Positions 51,422 through 60,349 of a stretch of DNA of 64,000 nucleotides are shown piece by piece. Location: positions 372,001-436,000 of the forward strand of contig CAWFEA010000004.1 of the NCBI GenBank assembly GCA_963814745.1, in the 5' to 3' direction. This stretch comes from CAWBRT01 sp963814745. Its GTDB lineage: Bacteria > Acidobacteriota > Terriglobia > Terriglobales > Acidobacteriaceae. Numbering within the stretch: position 1 is the first letter of the stretch; each line of letters starts with the position of its first letter. Below the pieces are notes generated by a model. That model was not told where the DNA came from. It did no database searches and saw nothing but the letters and a program-made list of their open reading frames with translations. The translations under genes were made by a program, and so were the position numbers.

Positions 51422-53060
51422 ATGACGGAAGACACTCCAAGCCAAGGATGGGAAGACAAATGGAAAGCAGTGTGTGCCCGGCGCTGGTGGATCTTGGGAA
51501 TGGTCTTTGTCTGTTGGGCACTGGCATGGACGATCAGTTGGTTGCTGCCCAATAAGTACGAGTCCGAAACCCTGGTTCTGCTGGAAGAGGTCCCGGAGTA
51601 TATGGGGTCAAACCTGTCGATGGACCTGCAGCGGCGGTTGCAGAGTATGACTTCATTGCCGGCAACATCAGGCAATAACAAAAATCCCGCGATCCAGCAG
51701 ATTACGGCGGACGATACCGCCTACCTCTTGAGCCGCGCCCGCTTGCTGCGCATTATCGAGCAGTGCAATCTTTATAGGCAAGAGCGCGAGAGCGGCATGG
51801 ACGCGTATTCCCTGGTAGACAGTATGCGCAAAGACATTCAGATAGAACTGGAACAGTCCGCGGACCACAGGCAACTGAACTCATTCCGTATTTACTACGC
51901 AGGCGATTCTCCGGCACGGGCGCAGCAAGTGGTCGGGCAATTGACCTCGGCATTTATCGAAGAGAACTTGCAAGCACAGCAGCAGCAATCGGAGAGCACC
52001 ACTCAGTTCCTCTCAAGGCAATTGGACGAAGCCAGGCGCAAGCTGGCCGAGCAGGAAGCCAGAATTAAGGAATTCAAGATCCAGAACCTGGGTGAAATGC
52101 CGGGCCAAGGGCTTAGCAACGAACAAATCCAGAACGGGTTGCAGAACCGGCAGCAGAGTTTAGCTGGAGCGCTGGAACGTGCTCAACAGGAAAGGCTCTA
52201 CTTAGGGTCGCTGCTGGCGCAGTATCGCTCCGTGCAGATTCTGTCGGGGGCTGATGAGGCTGGGTCACCACCTGCATTGGAACGGGAATCTACCAGGTTG
52301 AGAAACGAGTTGAAGAACGCGGAGGCGATTTACAAGTCTAACTATCCGGACGTGATCCGTTTGCGCGCGCAGCTTGCGCGTACGGAAAAGCTGAAGCAGC
52401 AGCGTGATTCCCAACTGGCCACCCTGCAGCAAAGCGGGGCGGCGGAGCGGCCTACCACGTCTGCGGACCTGCACACCTTGACACCGGTGTTGCAGATAGA
52501 GAGTCAACTGAAGGCAAACGATTTGCGAGTGAAGGAACTGCAGCAGGACCTGCGGGACGTCCAGCAACAGATTGACGGCTTGCAAAGGCGGCTGCAATCG
52601 GCACCGGCACGGGAGCAGCAACTTGCCGATCTGAACCACGACTACGAGCAATCGAAGGCGAACTACGACTTTCTGCTGAAGAAGCACATGGAAAGCGAGG
52701 CTCGGAACCAATCTGGAAACACAGCAGCAAGGCCTGCACTTCCGGATTATCGATCCGCCGAGTTTGCCGAGAGATGCTTCCAGGACAAAACGCCTCAAGA
52801 TCAGCCTGGCTGGACTGGCAGTGGGCCTTGTCCTTGGTGTGCTAGCGTCGGTTCTGATAGAGAAGGTAAACGGACGCGTTCGTACCGGCCACGATTTGAG
52901 AGGAATGGTGCCTTCGCGCTTCGTGGTTGGCATCCCTCATTTTGTGACCCGGCAGGAACAACAGAGCCTAACGCGACGTCGATTTGCTGACCTTGGAGCC
53001 GCAATGGTAATGATTGCGCTGATGGTTGCGGGCAATGTGGTTACGTACTTAAGGAGATAG
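51422..53060 (+). pseudogene. Wzz/GumC-like polysaccharide co-polymerase, one frameshift
   Basis: An inner-membrane chain-length regulator. The first frame has TM1 (WILGMVFVCWALAWTISWLL), a Wzz domain and a long periplasmic coiled coil (QQQQSESTTQFLSRQLDEAR, LRVKELQQDLRDVQQQIDGL). Near 52708 the frame breaks. The next frame resumes LETQQQGLHFRIIDPPSLPR, the conserved PxxP region, then TM2 (ISLAGLAVGLVLGVLASVLI) and a third hydrophobic run to 53060. The restored protein would be about 545 aa. GGAAGGTGAG precedes ATG 51422. It lies six bases before the PilZ-kinase gene, so a Wzc-like function is split between the two genes. The break is probably a one-base indel. Confidence 0.88.
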
Positions 53061-53065
53061 CTGCC

Positions 53066-54256
53066 ATGGCCCAAGAATCTTCGTTTGACCAGCAGACCGT
53101 CGCAGCTCTAAAGCAGCGCAAGGAAGAGCGCGTTAATGCGAGAGTCGAGGTGCGTGTTTCGGGCGTTGACGCCGCAGGTAATCCGTTTTCCATGCCTGCC
53201 CGAACTAGCGACATTAGCGACGGGGGAGGGTGCGTGTTGCGACTCCCCGTTTCCTTAGCTACGGGCAGCCTCGTAGCACTTGACTATGGCAACCGGCAGG
53301 CACGATTTCAGGTTGTCCGGGTCGTAAAGGGCGAAGGCGCCGGTGTGGAAGCTGGGCTTTGTTGTCTGGCGCCCGACATCAATTTCTGGGATGGAACACC
53401 GGACGGTGAATCGGCCGGAGTGGATCGCGACGATGGTGGAGTGCCGCAGCGCGAGTTTGGGGCTGCACAAAGCGGAGCCAAATCGGCAGGAGTGCAGGCG
53501 GTTGATTTTGCAGCAGTCAAGGCGCTGAAACTCATTGCGCGAAATGGCAAAGGATCGATTCTGGATTATCCCGAATCGGCCAAAGAAAACTTCGGAGTCC
53601 TAGCCGCCCGGCTGGGCAGCGCACAGTTGGGGAACAAACTCAAGTTTGTGCTAGTCACTAGTTGCGCAGCCCAAGAAGGCAAATCGTTTATTGCAAGCAG
53701 CTTGGCAATCACGATGGCCAAGCAGACTAACACAAGGGTTTTGCTGGTGGATGGTAACTTGCGCCATCCGTCGCTCGATTCCATGCTGGGCGCACCAGCG
53801 GAACGCGGCTTGGGCGAGTGGTGGACGACGCAACAGCCCATCAGCTCGTTCATTTATCGCCTGGACGAGCTCCGCTTGTGGTACCTGCCTGCGGGCAGCG
53901 TTGAAAAAACAATGGAGCTGTTGAATTCGCCACGGTTGGTTCAAGTCTTCGCGCAGTTGGCCGGCGGGTTCGACTGGGTGATTATTGATTCACCAGCGAT
54001 ATTACCGTTTGCTGACGCTAACTTGTGGTTGCGACTCGCGGACGCTATGCTTTTGGTCGTTCGTGCGGGAGTGACGCCGCGAAAGATGATATTCCAAGCG
54101 TTGGATGCGCTTGACGATCCCAAATTGCTGGGATGCGTGCTAAACGAGATCGAGCCCTTGCGCGTTCCTCGTCGTCAAATTACCGATAATGACCACAGCC
54201 CGAGCGAGACAGTACAGGACGCTAAGGACGAGCCGGTAACCACAAATATTCGGTGA
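53066..54256 (+). CDS. PilZ domain fused to a CpsD/Wzc-type P-loop (BY-kinase-like) domain
   Basis: 396-aa fusion. Residues about 18-108 form a PilZ domain with Arg22-x-x-x-Arg26 and Asp49-x-Ser51-x-x-Gly54 (DISDGG), the c-di-GMP ligands. After a low-complexity linker, residues 165-365 are a MinD/BY-kinase domain: Walker A AAQEGKSF (Lys206), Walker A' VLLVDGNLRHP and Walker B WVIIDSPAI. The C-terminus (370-396) has no tyrosine cluster, so autophosphorylation as in Wzc is doubtful. It may act as a c-di-GMP-gated ATPase partner of the co-polymerase encoded six bases upstream. The Walker A' Asp-Gly-Asn replaces the usual Asp-Ala-Asp. Confidence 0.9.
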   Translation: MAQESSFDQQTVAALKQRKEERVNARVEVRVSGVDAAGNPFSMPARTSDISDGGGCVLRLPVSLATGSLVALDYGNRQARFQVVRVVKGEGAGVEAGLCCLAPDINFWDGTPDGESAGVDRDDGGVPQREFGAAQSGAKSAGVQAVDFAAVKALKLIARNGKGSILDYPESAKENFGVLAARLGSAQLGNKLKFVLVTSCAAQEGKSFIASSLAITMAKQTNTRVLLVDGNLRHPSLDSMLGAPAERGLGEWWTTQQPISSFIYRLDELRLWYLPAGSVEKTMELLNSPRLVQVFAQLAGGFDWVIIDSPAILPFADANLWLRLADAMLLVVRAGVTPRKMIFQALDALDDPKLLGCVLNEIEPLRVPRRQITDNDHSPSETVQDAKDEPVTTNIR

Positions 54257-55408
54257 GCTTGCTGCGACTGCGGCAGCTATTGCGTTCGAAACAGGGCGTT
54301 TTAGTTGAGCCGGATTACCCCGAACTACCGGTAGCCATTGACCTTGCATTTCATCGTACCAATGGTCCGCGTTAGGGGGCACTCCTTAATCGTGTTGCGA
54401 GTGGGATCGGGTGTTTCTCCGTGCACAAAAAGAGAAAATATTCACACCCAATTCATCATGCGTCAATAATTGATCGCTACAAAGATTGCGCAAATTAAAG
54501 TTGCTGTTTTGAAGTCTGTGGCAGTTGCACATGTCCGCCAAACTCTGATAAGCGGTTCTCCCAGGGACCGCTCCTTACGTTAGTTAGACCCAGTCAAGCA
54601 AGAATAGGCTGTGGGTGCTCTGATAAGAGTGAAGCCCTGACTGGTCTGTGTCAGTGTTGTGATGATGACGACTTGGAATGAGATGGATGTGGAAGCCAAG
54701 AGTCACGTTCACAATAGCGAAGCTATGCCATCGATAGAATGATGTTTTAGCGACCGAGTCAGTTCCGGCTATTAAAATGCTCGTCACACAGCTTCTGAGG
54801 CTGGCGTCACCAATTCGAAACTCTTCTGCGGCCACCGATGAACAAGACGCATCGCTACTGCAAAGAAGCAACCACCAGAGGAAAGTTCTGCGGCCGGATA
54901 ATTCCACAGACAGGCATGCGAAATTACACGCCTGCAACGAGTATTTCATCATCCGTACATGTTCGGTCGCGTATAAACATCCGGAGTTCCTGAATTGAAA
55001 GAGTTTCCGAATTGAGAAGAGAAGTGACCCGGCGGGGCAGATTCCAGGTTTGAGCTTTCGGTACTTGATCACTCAACCGTCGCGCTCTCGGTTCCGCGGG
55101 AAGCCTGCGGAAACCTAACTAGCTGGGCCTTAGTAGTCGAGATGTTGAGCCTCGTCTGACGAGGACAATCTGAAAAACTAAGCTGTGGGAAAGTGAGCAG
55201 CGTGCTCAGACTGGCGAAGCCTTGGGCATTCCGGCTCAGGATGTTGTTGAAGCCTCTCCTGTCCTTGAGCCACTTACTGAACGTGCGGCAGCTTTCTCAC
55301 GTGTTGGAATGCCGTCACTCCTGGCAGGCAATACCGGGCTCGGAGTGAGGTAGATTCCCGCAATGGCTGGTTCTTAGGGCGAGTCCCACGTCAGTCAGGT
55401 GAAAGAAC
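54257..55408. other. 1.15-kb non-coding stretch before the NusG-like gene
   Basis: No frame here looks coding. It contains several hairpin-forming tracts: AGCGGTTC...GGACCGCT around 54550-54571, GGTTCCGC...GCGGAAACC around 55093-55119 and CCTCG...CGAGG around 55151-55165. No known riboswitch, ops/JUMPstart element or T-tract terminator was recognised. It may hold promoter, leader RNA or decayed DNA. Confidence 0.45.
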
Positions 55409-56056
55409 GTGTTGCGAAGCGAGAAAGGCGAAGCTTTGCCAAACTACGAACCATACCCGCTGCCAGAGATCGACAGACAAAAGGAGGAGAATCCGTTGCA
55501 ATATCCAGCCGCTCTCCCCGATGGTTTCCCGAACTGGTACGCGGCGTTTACCAGCCCACGTCACGAGAAAAAGGTCGCCTTTCATTTCGAGCAACGCCAG
55601 ATCGAAGCGTTCCTGCCTTTGTACGAGACAATTCATCGCTGGAAGAACCGTTGCAACGCCAATCTACAGCTGCCCTTGTTTCCAAACTACATATTTGTCA
55701 AGATCGACCCGCGAGAGCGGGTGCAGGTACTGAACGTGCCCGGAGTGCTCTATCTCGTAAGCGCCGGACGAGAGCCGCTGCCGGTGCCCGGCAACTACAT
55801 TGCCGCACTCCGCGATGGGTTGCGCATGTACAAAATAGAGCCCCATCCGAACGTGGATGTCGGCGACAGGGTGCGCATCATTACCGGCCCGATGTCGGGC
55901 ATGGAGGGCATCCTGGTCCGTAAGAAAAATGATGTGCGCGTCGTGCTCAAAATGGAAATGATCGCGCGAAGCATGGCCGTGGAAGTGAATGTCGCGGACA
56001 TGGAGTACGCCGGTTCACAGCCCAAGCGCCTGTCCGCAAGCCCGGGCACACTTTAG
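55409..56056 (+). CDS. NusG-like transcription elongation factor (UpxY/RfaH type)
   Basis: 215-aa NusG paralogue. After about 40 extra residues the NGN domain reads NWYAAFTSPRHEKKVAFHFE, AFLPLYETIHRWKNR, LFPNYIFVKIDPRERVQVLN and PGVLYLVSAGREPLPVPGNY. The KOW domain reads VDVGDRVRIITGPMSGMEGI followed by LVRKKNDVRVVL. Such specialised NusG proteins load onto RNA polymerase at a leader site and prevent premature termination of long polysaccharide operons. GTG 55409 with GGTGA seven bases upstream is used. It stands alone at the end of the export module rather than at the start of the operon, which is unusual for UpxY-type regulators. Confidence 0.9.
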   Translation: MLRSEKGEALPNYEPYPLPEIDRQKEENPLQYPAALPDGFPNWYAAFTSPRHEKKVAFHFEQRQIEAFLPLYETIHRWKNRCNANLQLPLFPNYIFVKIDPRERVQVLNVPGVLYLVSAGREPLPVPGNYIAALRDGLRMYKIEPHPNVDVGDRVRIITGPMSGMEGILVRKKNDVRVVLKMEMIARSMAVEVNVADMEYAGSQPKRLSASPGTL

Positions 56057-56427
56057 CGGAATCCTTCGCGTCGCTTCACCGACAAATTCTCCAACGCCAC
56101 GGCAGTCTGGCACGCATTCCATCGTGGCCGTCCAAGTTTTTCCCTGAAGGCAGTTTCAGCCGGAAGTAACTACGGGTTCAACCGCAAACCCACCAGTCGC
56201 TTCGAGACAACATGCTGGGATTTGCAACCGCCGCAGCCAAACCGGCTGAAACCTAACGTCAACTCGCATAGACAAGTGTCTCAGGTCCAGCGGAGGCCAT
56301 CCTGCAACGGTGCCGCTCCCGCTGCTCCCGTGATGAAGACGCCCACCCATCCATACTCGAAAGACGTCTTTTCAATTATCGCAACTATTGACCGACGTGA
56401 CAACATTTGTCTCGTCCAGGAGGAAGT
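56057..56427. other. Gap without a recognisable gene
   Basis: Nothing coding was recognised. It likely carries the promoter and leader of the large secreted protein gene, whose ribosome site AGGAGG lies close to its ATG. Confidence 0.4.
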
Positions 56428-58953
56428 ATGAGAAGGTTTTCAATCGCCGCAGTGGTCGCTCTGACACTGCTGCTCGCTCTTAACGCCTTTGCCGTTACGC
56501 CTGGCCCGACGATTACCACCACCGCGCCTATTTTCCTCGCGGGCACCACCACGAACACTTACCTCAATTCGATCACGGTTACCGTGAATCCGGGCACCGC
56601 TTCGACTTGCTACTATCTTACTGGCACCTCGACGGTTCCGCCAGCTAGCCCCACCAACCTAACCGGCACGGCCTGCGCCACCCCAATTGTTTTCACTGCT
56701 ACCACTCCCGCAGCACTGACGACATTTGAAGTGAAAGCCATTAACTATGATGCGTTCGGCAAAGCTAGCGCCGTCGTATCGAAGTCCTTCATCGTTGCGA
56801 CCCAGTTGTCAACCCCGACATTTGCCCTGGTCAGCGGCACCACGAACGACTACAAAATCACCGCTGCCGCAAGTGATTGGGTTCCCTGCTCCAGCACCGT
56901 CACCGCGAGTTGCGCCACGGTTTACTACAACATCGACGGCAGCGCCGCCCCCACCACCAAGAGCCTGAAGTACAACCCCAACCCGACAACCGGTAACGGC
57001 TACGTTACTTGGAATACCGGTGAGACCATCCAAGCTATCGCCGTTGAAACTGGCTACGAAACCAGTGCCGTAGGAACCCAGGGAGGCGGCTCGGCAGTCG
57101 CCGGCGCCTTCATCACCTCCGGTTCCTCAGCGCAGTTCAACACCTTTGCCTTGGCCGCCGCCGGCCCGCTCGGCAATGGAGTTGGCGGCGCCTGCGGTCC
57201 GTTCCACTGGACCATCAAAAGCAACAACAGCGGTACCGGCGTCGTCGATGACGGCATCACCATCCCCGGTTCGACTTCGGGCGTAGCCGTGGTTGATGCC
57301 CGCAGCGGCTCGACCCCGACTGACATAGGCAGTCCTGTCTGGGTAGTTTGGAACACCGCCAATGGCCAGCCAGCCTGCAATGCGGCCGACGTAGCCGCCG
57401 TCACCAACGGTTGCACGGTCGTCAATCCCCCCACCAAGCTTTGCATGTACGCCGCCGTCGATTCCGCGGTGGGCGTCCGCAATTTCATGAACTCCAACCT
57501 GTCGATTCCCGCCAGCTTCGTCAGCTTCATTTCGCCTGCCGGCACGGCTGGCGCCAACGTGATGGATCCTTTCTGGGATAAGACCAATTCAGCCACCAAA
57601 GACCTTGCTCTTCCGTCGGTCGTTTTAAACGCTCTCCAGGGTCAGTCGTTCACGGCCGGCAACACCGACATCCGTCCTGAGGATGCCAAGTTTGCCACCA
57701 CGCGCGCGCTTGGCACGGTGAACACGACCTTGACCGGCTTGGGCTACGGTCCTGGCCCAATTGGCATCACAATCTTTAGCTCGCAGACCACTACCAGCAC
57801 CAACATCATCAACGTTGCAGACTTTGCCCTGACCGGCAGCGATCCGATCACCGGCGCGAAGCAGAACCCCTATGTCACCCTCACCATCGGCGCGGCGCCG
57901 GTAGTCGTCTTCGTCAATACCGCGAACACGACCGCTGGCCACTTCGGCGATCCTACTTTTGGCGGCAGCATCAGCCGCTTCGCTCTTGGTCAAGTCCTCA
58001 ACGGAAACTTCACCCACACCTCGTCCGTGACCGGCAAGGCATGCCCCACCGGCGACGCCTGCGGCATCCAGACGTTCACGCGCGAGCCTACCTCGGGCAC
58101 CTACAACACCATGGAGTGGTCCGTGGTAGCTAGCAAGGAAATCGCCAGCTCGCAGGAAGTGGGCGTATCTTCTACAAGTGGCTTTATAGGGAACACCTAC
58201 GTTCCCGCTTGCACCAGCACAACCACCCCGGCCTGCACCCCGACTGTTCCGGCTCACTGGCTTAGCAACAGCAGCACCAACCCGCTGTATCTGTTTGCCG
58301 CAAACGGTTCCAGCCGCCAGCGCGCCATCGGCACTGGCGAACACATTACAGCCGCGGCCGGCACCTCTGACGGCTTCGGTTATTCCTTCTGGGGTTACGG
58401 CAACTACTCCAGCAGCAGAATCGGTGGCGGCCTGGTTAGCGGCGGCGGCAACAACTCCACCGTCGTGCATGCTCGCTACCTGGCGGTTGATGCCATCGAT
58501 CCGCTGATTCCGGCTTACACGGGTGGCAATTTCTACTATTGCGACGCCTTTAACGGCAGCAGAATCGCCGGCGTCTGGACTTGCCCGAACACTGTTAGCT
58601 TCGACAACATCAAGAACGGCACCTATCCAATCTGGTCGATCTACCGCATCGTGACCAACGCCGCTAATCAGGCCACCGCACAGGCCCTGATCAACGCCGC
58701 TGTCGCGAATGCAGCCACGGTTCAGGACTTTGTGCCTGCCAACCAACTCAACGTCTTCCACACCCACTACACGCAGGCTGGTGTTAAGGGTGTGAACGGT
58801 GTTCTCTCGATCGCTGGTGGTGTTGCCACCGCCGTCACGCCTGACCAGGCGATTGACTCGGGCGGCGACATGGGCGGCGCAGTATTCACCGGCCAGGCCG
58901 ATGCCGACCACTACAACGACTTCGGGACCGAAATCCTGAGCATCAAGCAATAA
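56428..58953 (+). CDS. Large secreted protein with chitobiase-like and substrate-binding-like regions
   Basis: 841-aa exported protein. A signal peptide (IAAVVALTLLLALNAFA) is followed by Thr/Ser-rich beta domains. Around residues 125-215 a unit resembles the chitobiase/hexosaminidase C-terminal domain (TVYYNIDGSAAPTTKSLKYN, ETIQAIAVETGYETSAVG). The rest has a periplasmic-binding-like pattern, with FTREPTSGTYNTMEWSVVAS (as in the R-x-x-S-G-T loop of phosphate-binding PstS relatives) and FGDPTFGGSISRFALGQVLN. The assignment as a PstS-type binding fold is tentative. Ten or more Cys and a threonine-rich composition suggest an extracellular, disulfide-bonded protein. AGGAGG precedes ATG 56428. 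A strong terminator follows. Confidence 0.7.
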   Translation: MRRFSIAAVVALTLLLALNAFAVTPGPTITTTAPIFLAGTTTNTYLNSITVTVNPGTASTCYYLTGTSTVPPASPTNLTGTACATPIVFTATTPAALTTFEVKAINYDAFGKASAVVSKSFIVATQLSTPTFALVSGTTNDYKITAAASDWVPCSSTVTASCATVYYNIDGSAAPTTKSLKYNPNPTTGNGYVTWNTGETIQAIAVETGYETSAVGTQGGGSAVAGAFITSGSSAQFNTFALAAAGPLGNGVGGACGPFHWTIKSNNSGTGVVDDGITIPGSTSGVAVVDARSGSTPTDIGSPVWVVWNTANGQPACNAADVAAVTNGCTVVNPPTKLCMYAAVDSAVGVRNFMNSNLSIPASFVSFISPAGTAGANVMDPFWDKTNSATKDLALPSVVLNALQGQSFTAGNTDIRPEDAKFATTRALGTVNTTLTGLGYGPGPIGITIFSSQTTTSTNIINVADFALTGSDPITGAKQNPYVTLTIGAAPVVVFVNTANTTAGHFGDPTFGGSISRFALGQVLNGNFTHTSSVTGKACPTGDACGIQTFTREPTSGTYNTMEWSVVASKEIASSQEVGVSSTSGFIGNTYVPACTSTTTPACTPTVPAHWLSNSSTNPLYLFAANGSSRQRAIGTGEHITAAAGTSDGFGYSFWGYGNYSSSRIGGGLVSGGGNNSTVVHARYLAVDAIDPLIPAYTGGNFYYCDAFNGSRIAGVWTCPNTVSFDNIKNGTYPIWSIYRIVTNAANQATAQALINAAVANAATVQDFVPANQLNVFHTHYTQAGVKGVNGVLSIAGGVATAVTPDQAIDSGGDMGGAVFTGQADADHYNDFGTEILSIKQ

Positions 58954-58988
58954 CTGCACTCTGGCGTCTAATCAACGCCACTCTCCCG

Positions 58989-59025
58989 GGGGAGCGGGCC
59001 GAACCTGGCCGGCTCCCCTCTTTCA
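58989..59025 (+). terminator. Intrinsic terminator after the large secreted protein gene
   Basis: GGGGAGCGGGCC (58989-59000) pairs with GGCCGGCTCCCC (59007-59018, one mismatch) over a six-base loop, followed by TCTTTC. The hairpin lies 36 bases after the stop codon. Confidence 0.8.
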
Positions 59026-59038
59026 AACTACAACGTGG

Positions 59039-59106
59039 AGATTTCAGATTTGAGATTGGCTTGGGCAGAAGCAAGTCCGCAAATGCCAATCTGAAATCTG
59101 CAATCT
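59039..59106. repeat. 22-bp imperfect inverted repeat
   Basis: AGATTTCAGATTTGAGATTG followed by GC (59039-59060) and GCCAATCTGAAATCTGCAAT followed by CT (59085-59106) are reverse complements at 20 of 22 positions. The arms themselves contain short ATCTGAAATCT-type direct repeats. It lies directly upstream of the hydrolase gene and could form a strong RNA hairpin or be a dispersed genomic repeat. Confidence 0.7.
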
Positions 59107-59134
59107 TGCAGCTCTTTTTGTGGGGAAACAATCC

Positions 59135-60302
59135 GTGAAACTCGACCGCGCCGCCTCGCTAGTGTTTTTGATCCTTTTTACTTTGGCATTCCACTCGAAA
59201 GGCGGGGCACAACAACCTCCGTCTGCTCCTTCGTCAGCACCTAGTTCAGTGCAACTGCCTGCTACAGCTGAGCCAGCCACGAAGTCCGCTTTGACTCTTC
59301 CCAATGCTGCGCCGAGTGAGCCGCGCCCGCCAGCGAATCCTAAGTCGTTTGCCCCAAACGAAGACTGGACGAAGTTGCCTCTGCCCGCCGACCCAGCCAC
59401 GTTCGACCTCGAGCCGCAAGCGCCAGCGCCCGGCGGGGTGGTGGAAACGGATCATTTCACGCGCGAACTGTGGCAGGTGCAATGGCGCATTGTCAACCCG
59501 ATCGATCTTTACGTCGTCCGCCCGAAGGGCGTAGCCAAGCCCCCTGTCATTCTCTATCTCTATAGCTACGATAGCGATATTGACCGTTTCAAAAACGACC
59601 GCTATTGCGAACGCATCACCGCCGGTGGCTACGCCGCCGTAGGCTTCGTTTCCGCGTTGAGCGGCCACCGCTACCATACTCGTCCAATGAAGGAATGGTT
59701 TGTCAGCGAGCTGCAGGAGTCGCTCGGCTCCTCCGTCCATGACGTGCAGATGATCCTCAACTACCTGGAGAGCAGAAAAGATCTGGACATGGATCATGTC
59801 GGCATGTTCGGGCAGGGATCGGGCGGCACGATTGCGATTCTGGCTGCGGCGGTCGAATCGGCGGATCAAGGCGGTCGATACCTTCGACCCCTGGGGAGAC
59901 TGGAGCGACTGGCTGGCACAATCCTCGATTATTCCCGAGGCGGAACGGCCGCTCTACTTGAATCCGGAGTTCCTCGCCAAAGTCCGGATGCTCGATCCCG
60001 TTACCTGGTTGCCGCAAGTAAAAGCCAAGGCCCTCCGTCTGCAGTTCATGGCCGGCGCGACCGCGACTCCCGATATCGTTCAGGAACACCTGGCGGCGGC
60101 AGCCCCAAAAGCGGCGACAGTGGTTCATTATAAGGACAGGGAAGATCTTCTTAATCAGGCGGACGGCGGGAAACTGTTCGATTGGATCAAGAAGCAGTTG
60201 GCTACCCCCGCCAGCGATCCTAAGCTCGCCTCCATGCCCGTGCCCTCTTCGAACGTATCCTCCCAGGCATCCGCGCCAGCTCACGAAGAGGGCACGAAAT
60301 GA
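59135..60302 (+). pseudogene. Secreted alpha/beta hydrolase, one frameshift
   Basis: An exported hydrolase of about 390 aa once repaired. GTG 59135 begins the signal peptide (VKLDRAASLVFLILFTLAFH), followed by a Pro/Ala-rich linker. The fold shows PPVILYLYSYDSDIDRF, ITAGGYAAVGFVSALSGHRY and the nucleophile elbow HVGMFGQGSGGTIAILAAAV with Ser in GQGSG. Near 59865 the frame breaks; the next frame resumes RRIKAVDTFDPWGDWSDWLA and PVTWLPQVKAKALRLQFMAG to the stop at 60302. The C-terminal His is probably in VVHYKDREDL. Function: ester or peptide hydrolysis in the periplasm. The indel may be an error. The stop overlaps an ATG (ATGA) in the TonB receptor frame. Confidence 0.82.
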
Positions 60303-60349
60303 CAAGGCATTTTCCGGCACGACGATACCAGCATCGGAAAGGCATGCAT

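Noticed and set aside
54584..55072. A 162-codon minus-strand frame in the long gap before the NusG-like gene.
   Set aside because: No ribosome site, no hydrophobic-polar pattern and no family recognised.
54257..55408. A known riboswitch or ops/JUMPstart element for the NusG-like factor.
   Set aside because: None of the known core motifs was found by eye; only generic hairpins are present.
57625..58959. A 444-codon minus-strand frame opposite the large secreted protein.
   Set aside because: Composition is Val/Gly/Arg-rich without domains, and the plus strand has a signal peptide, ribosome site and terminator.
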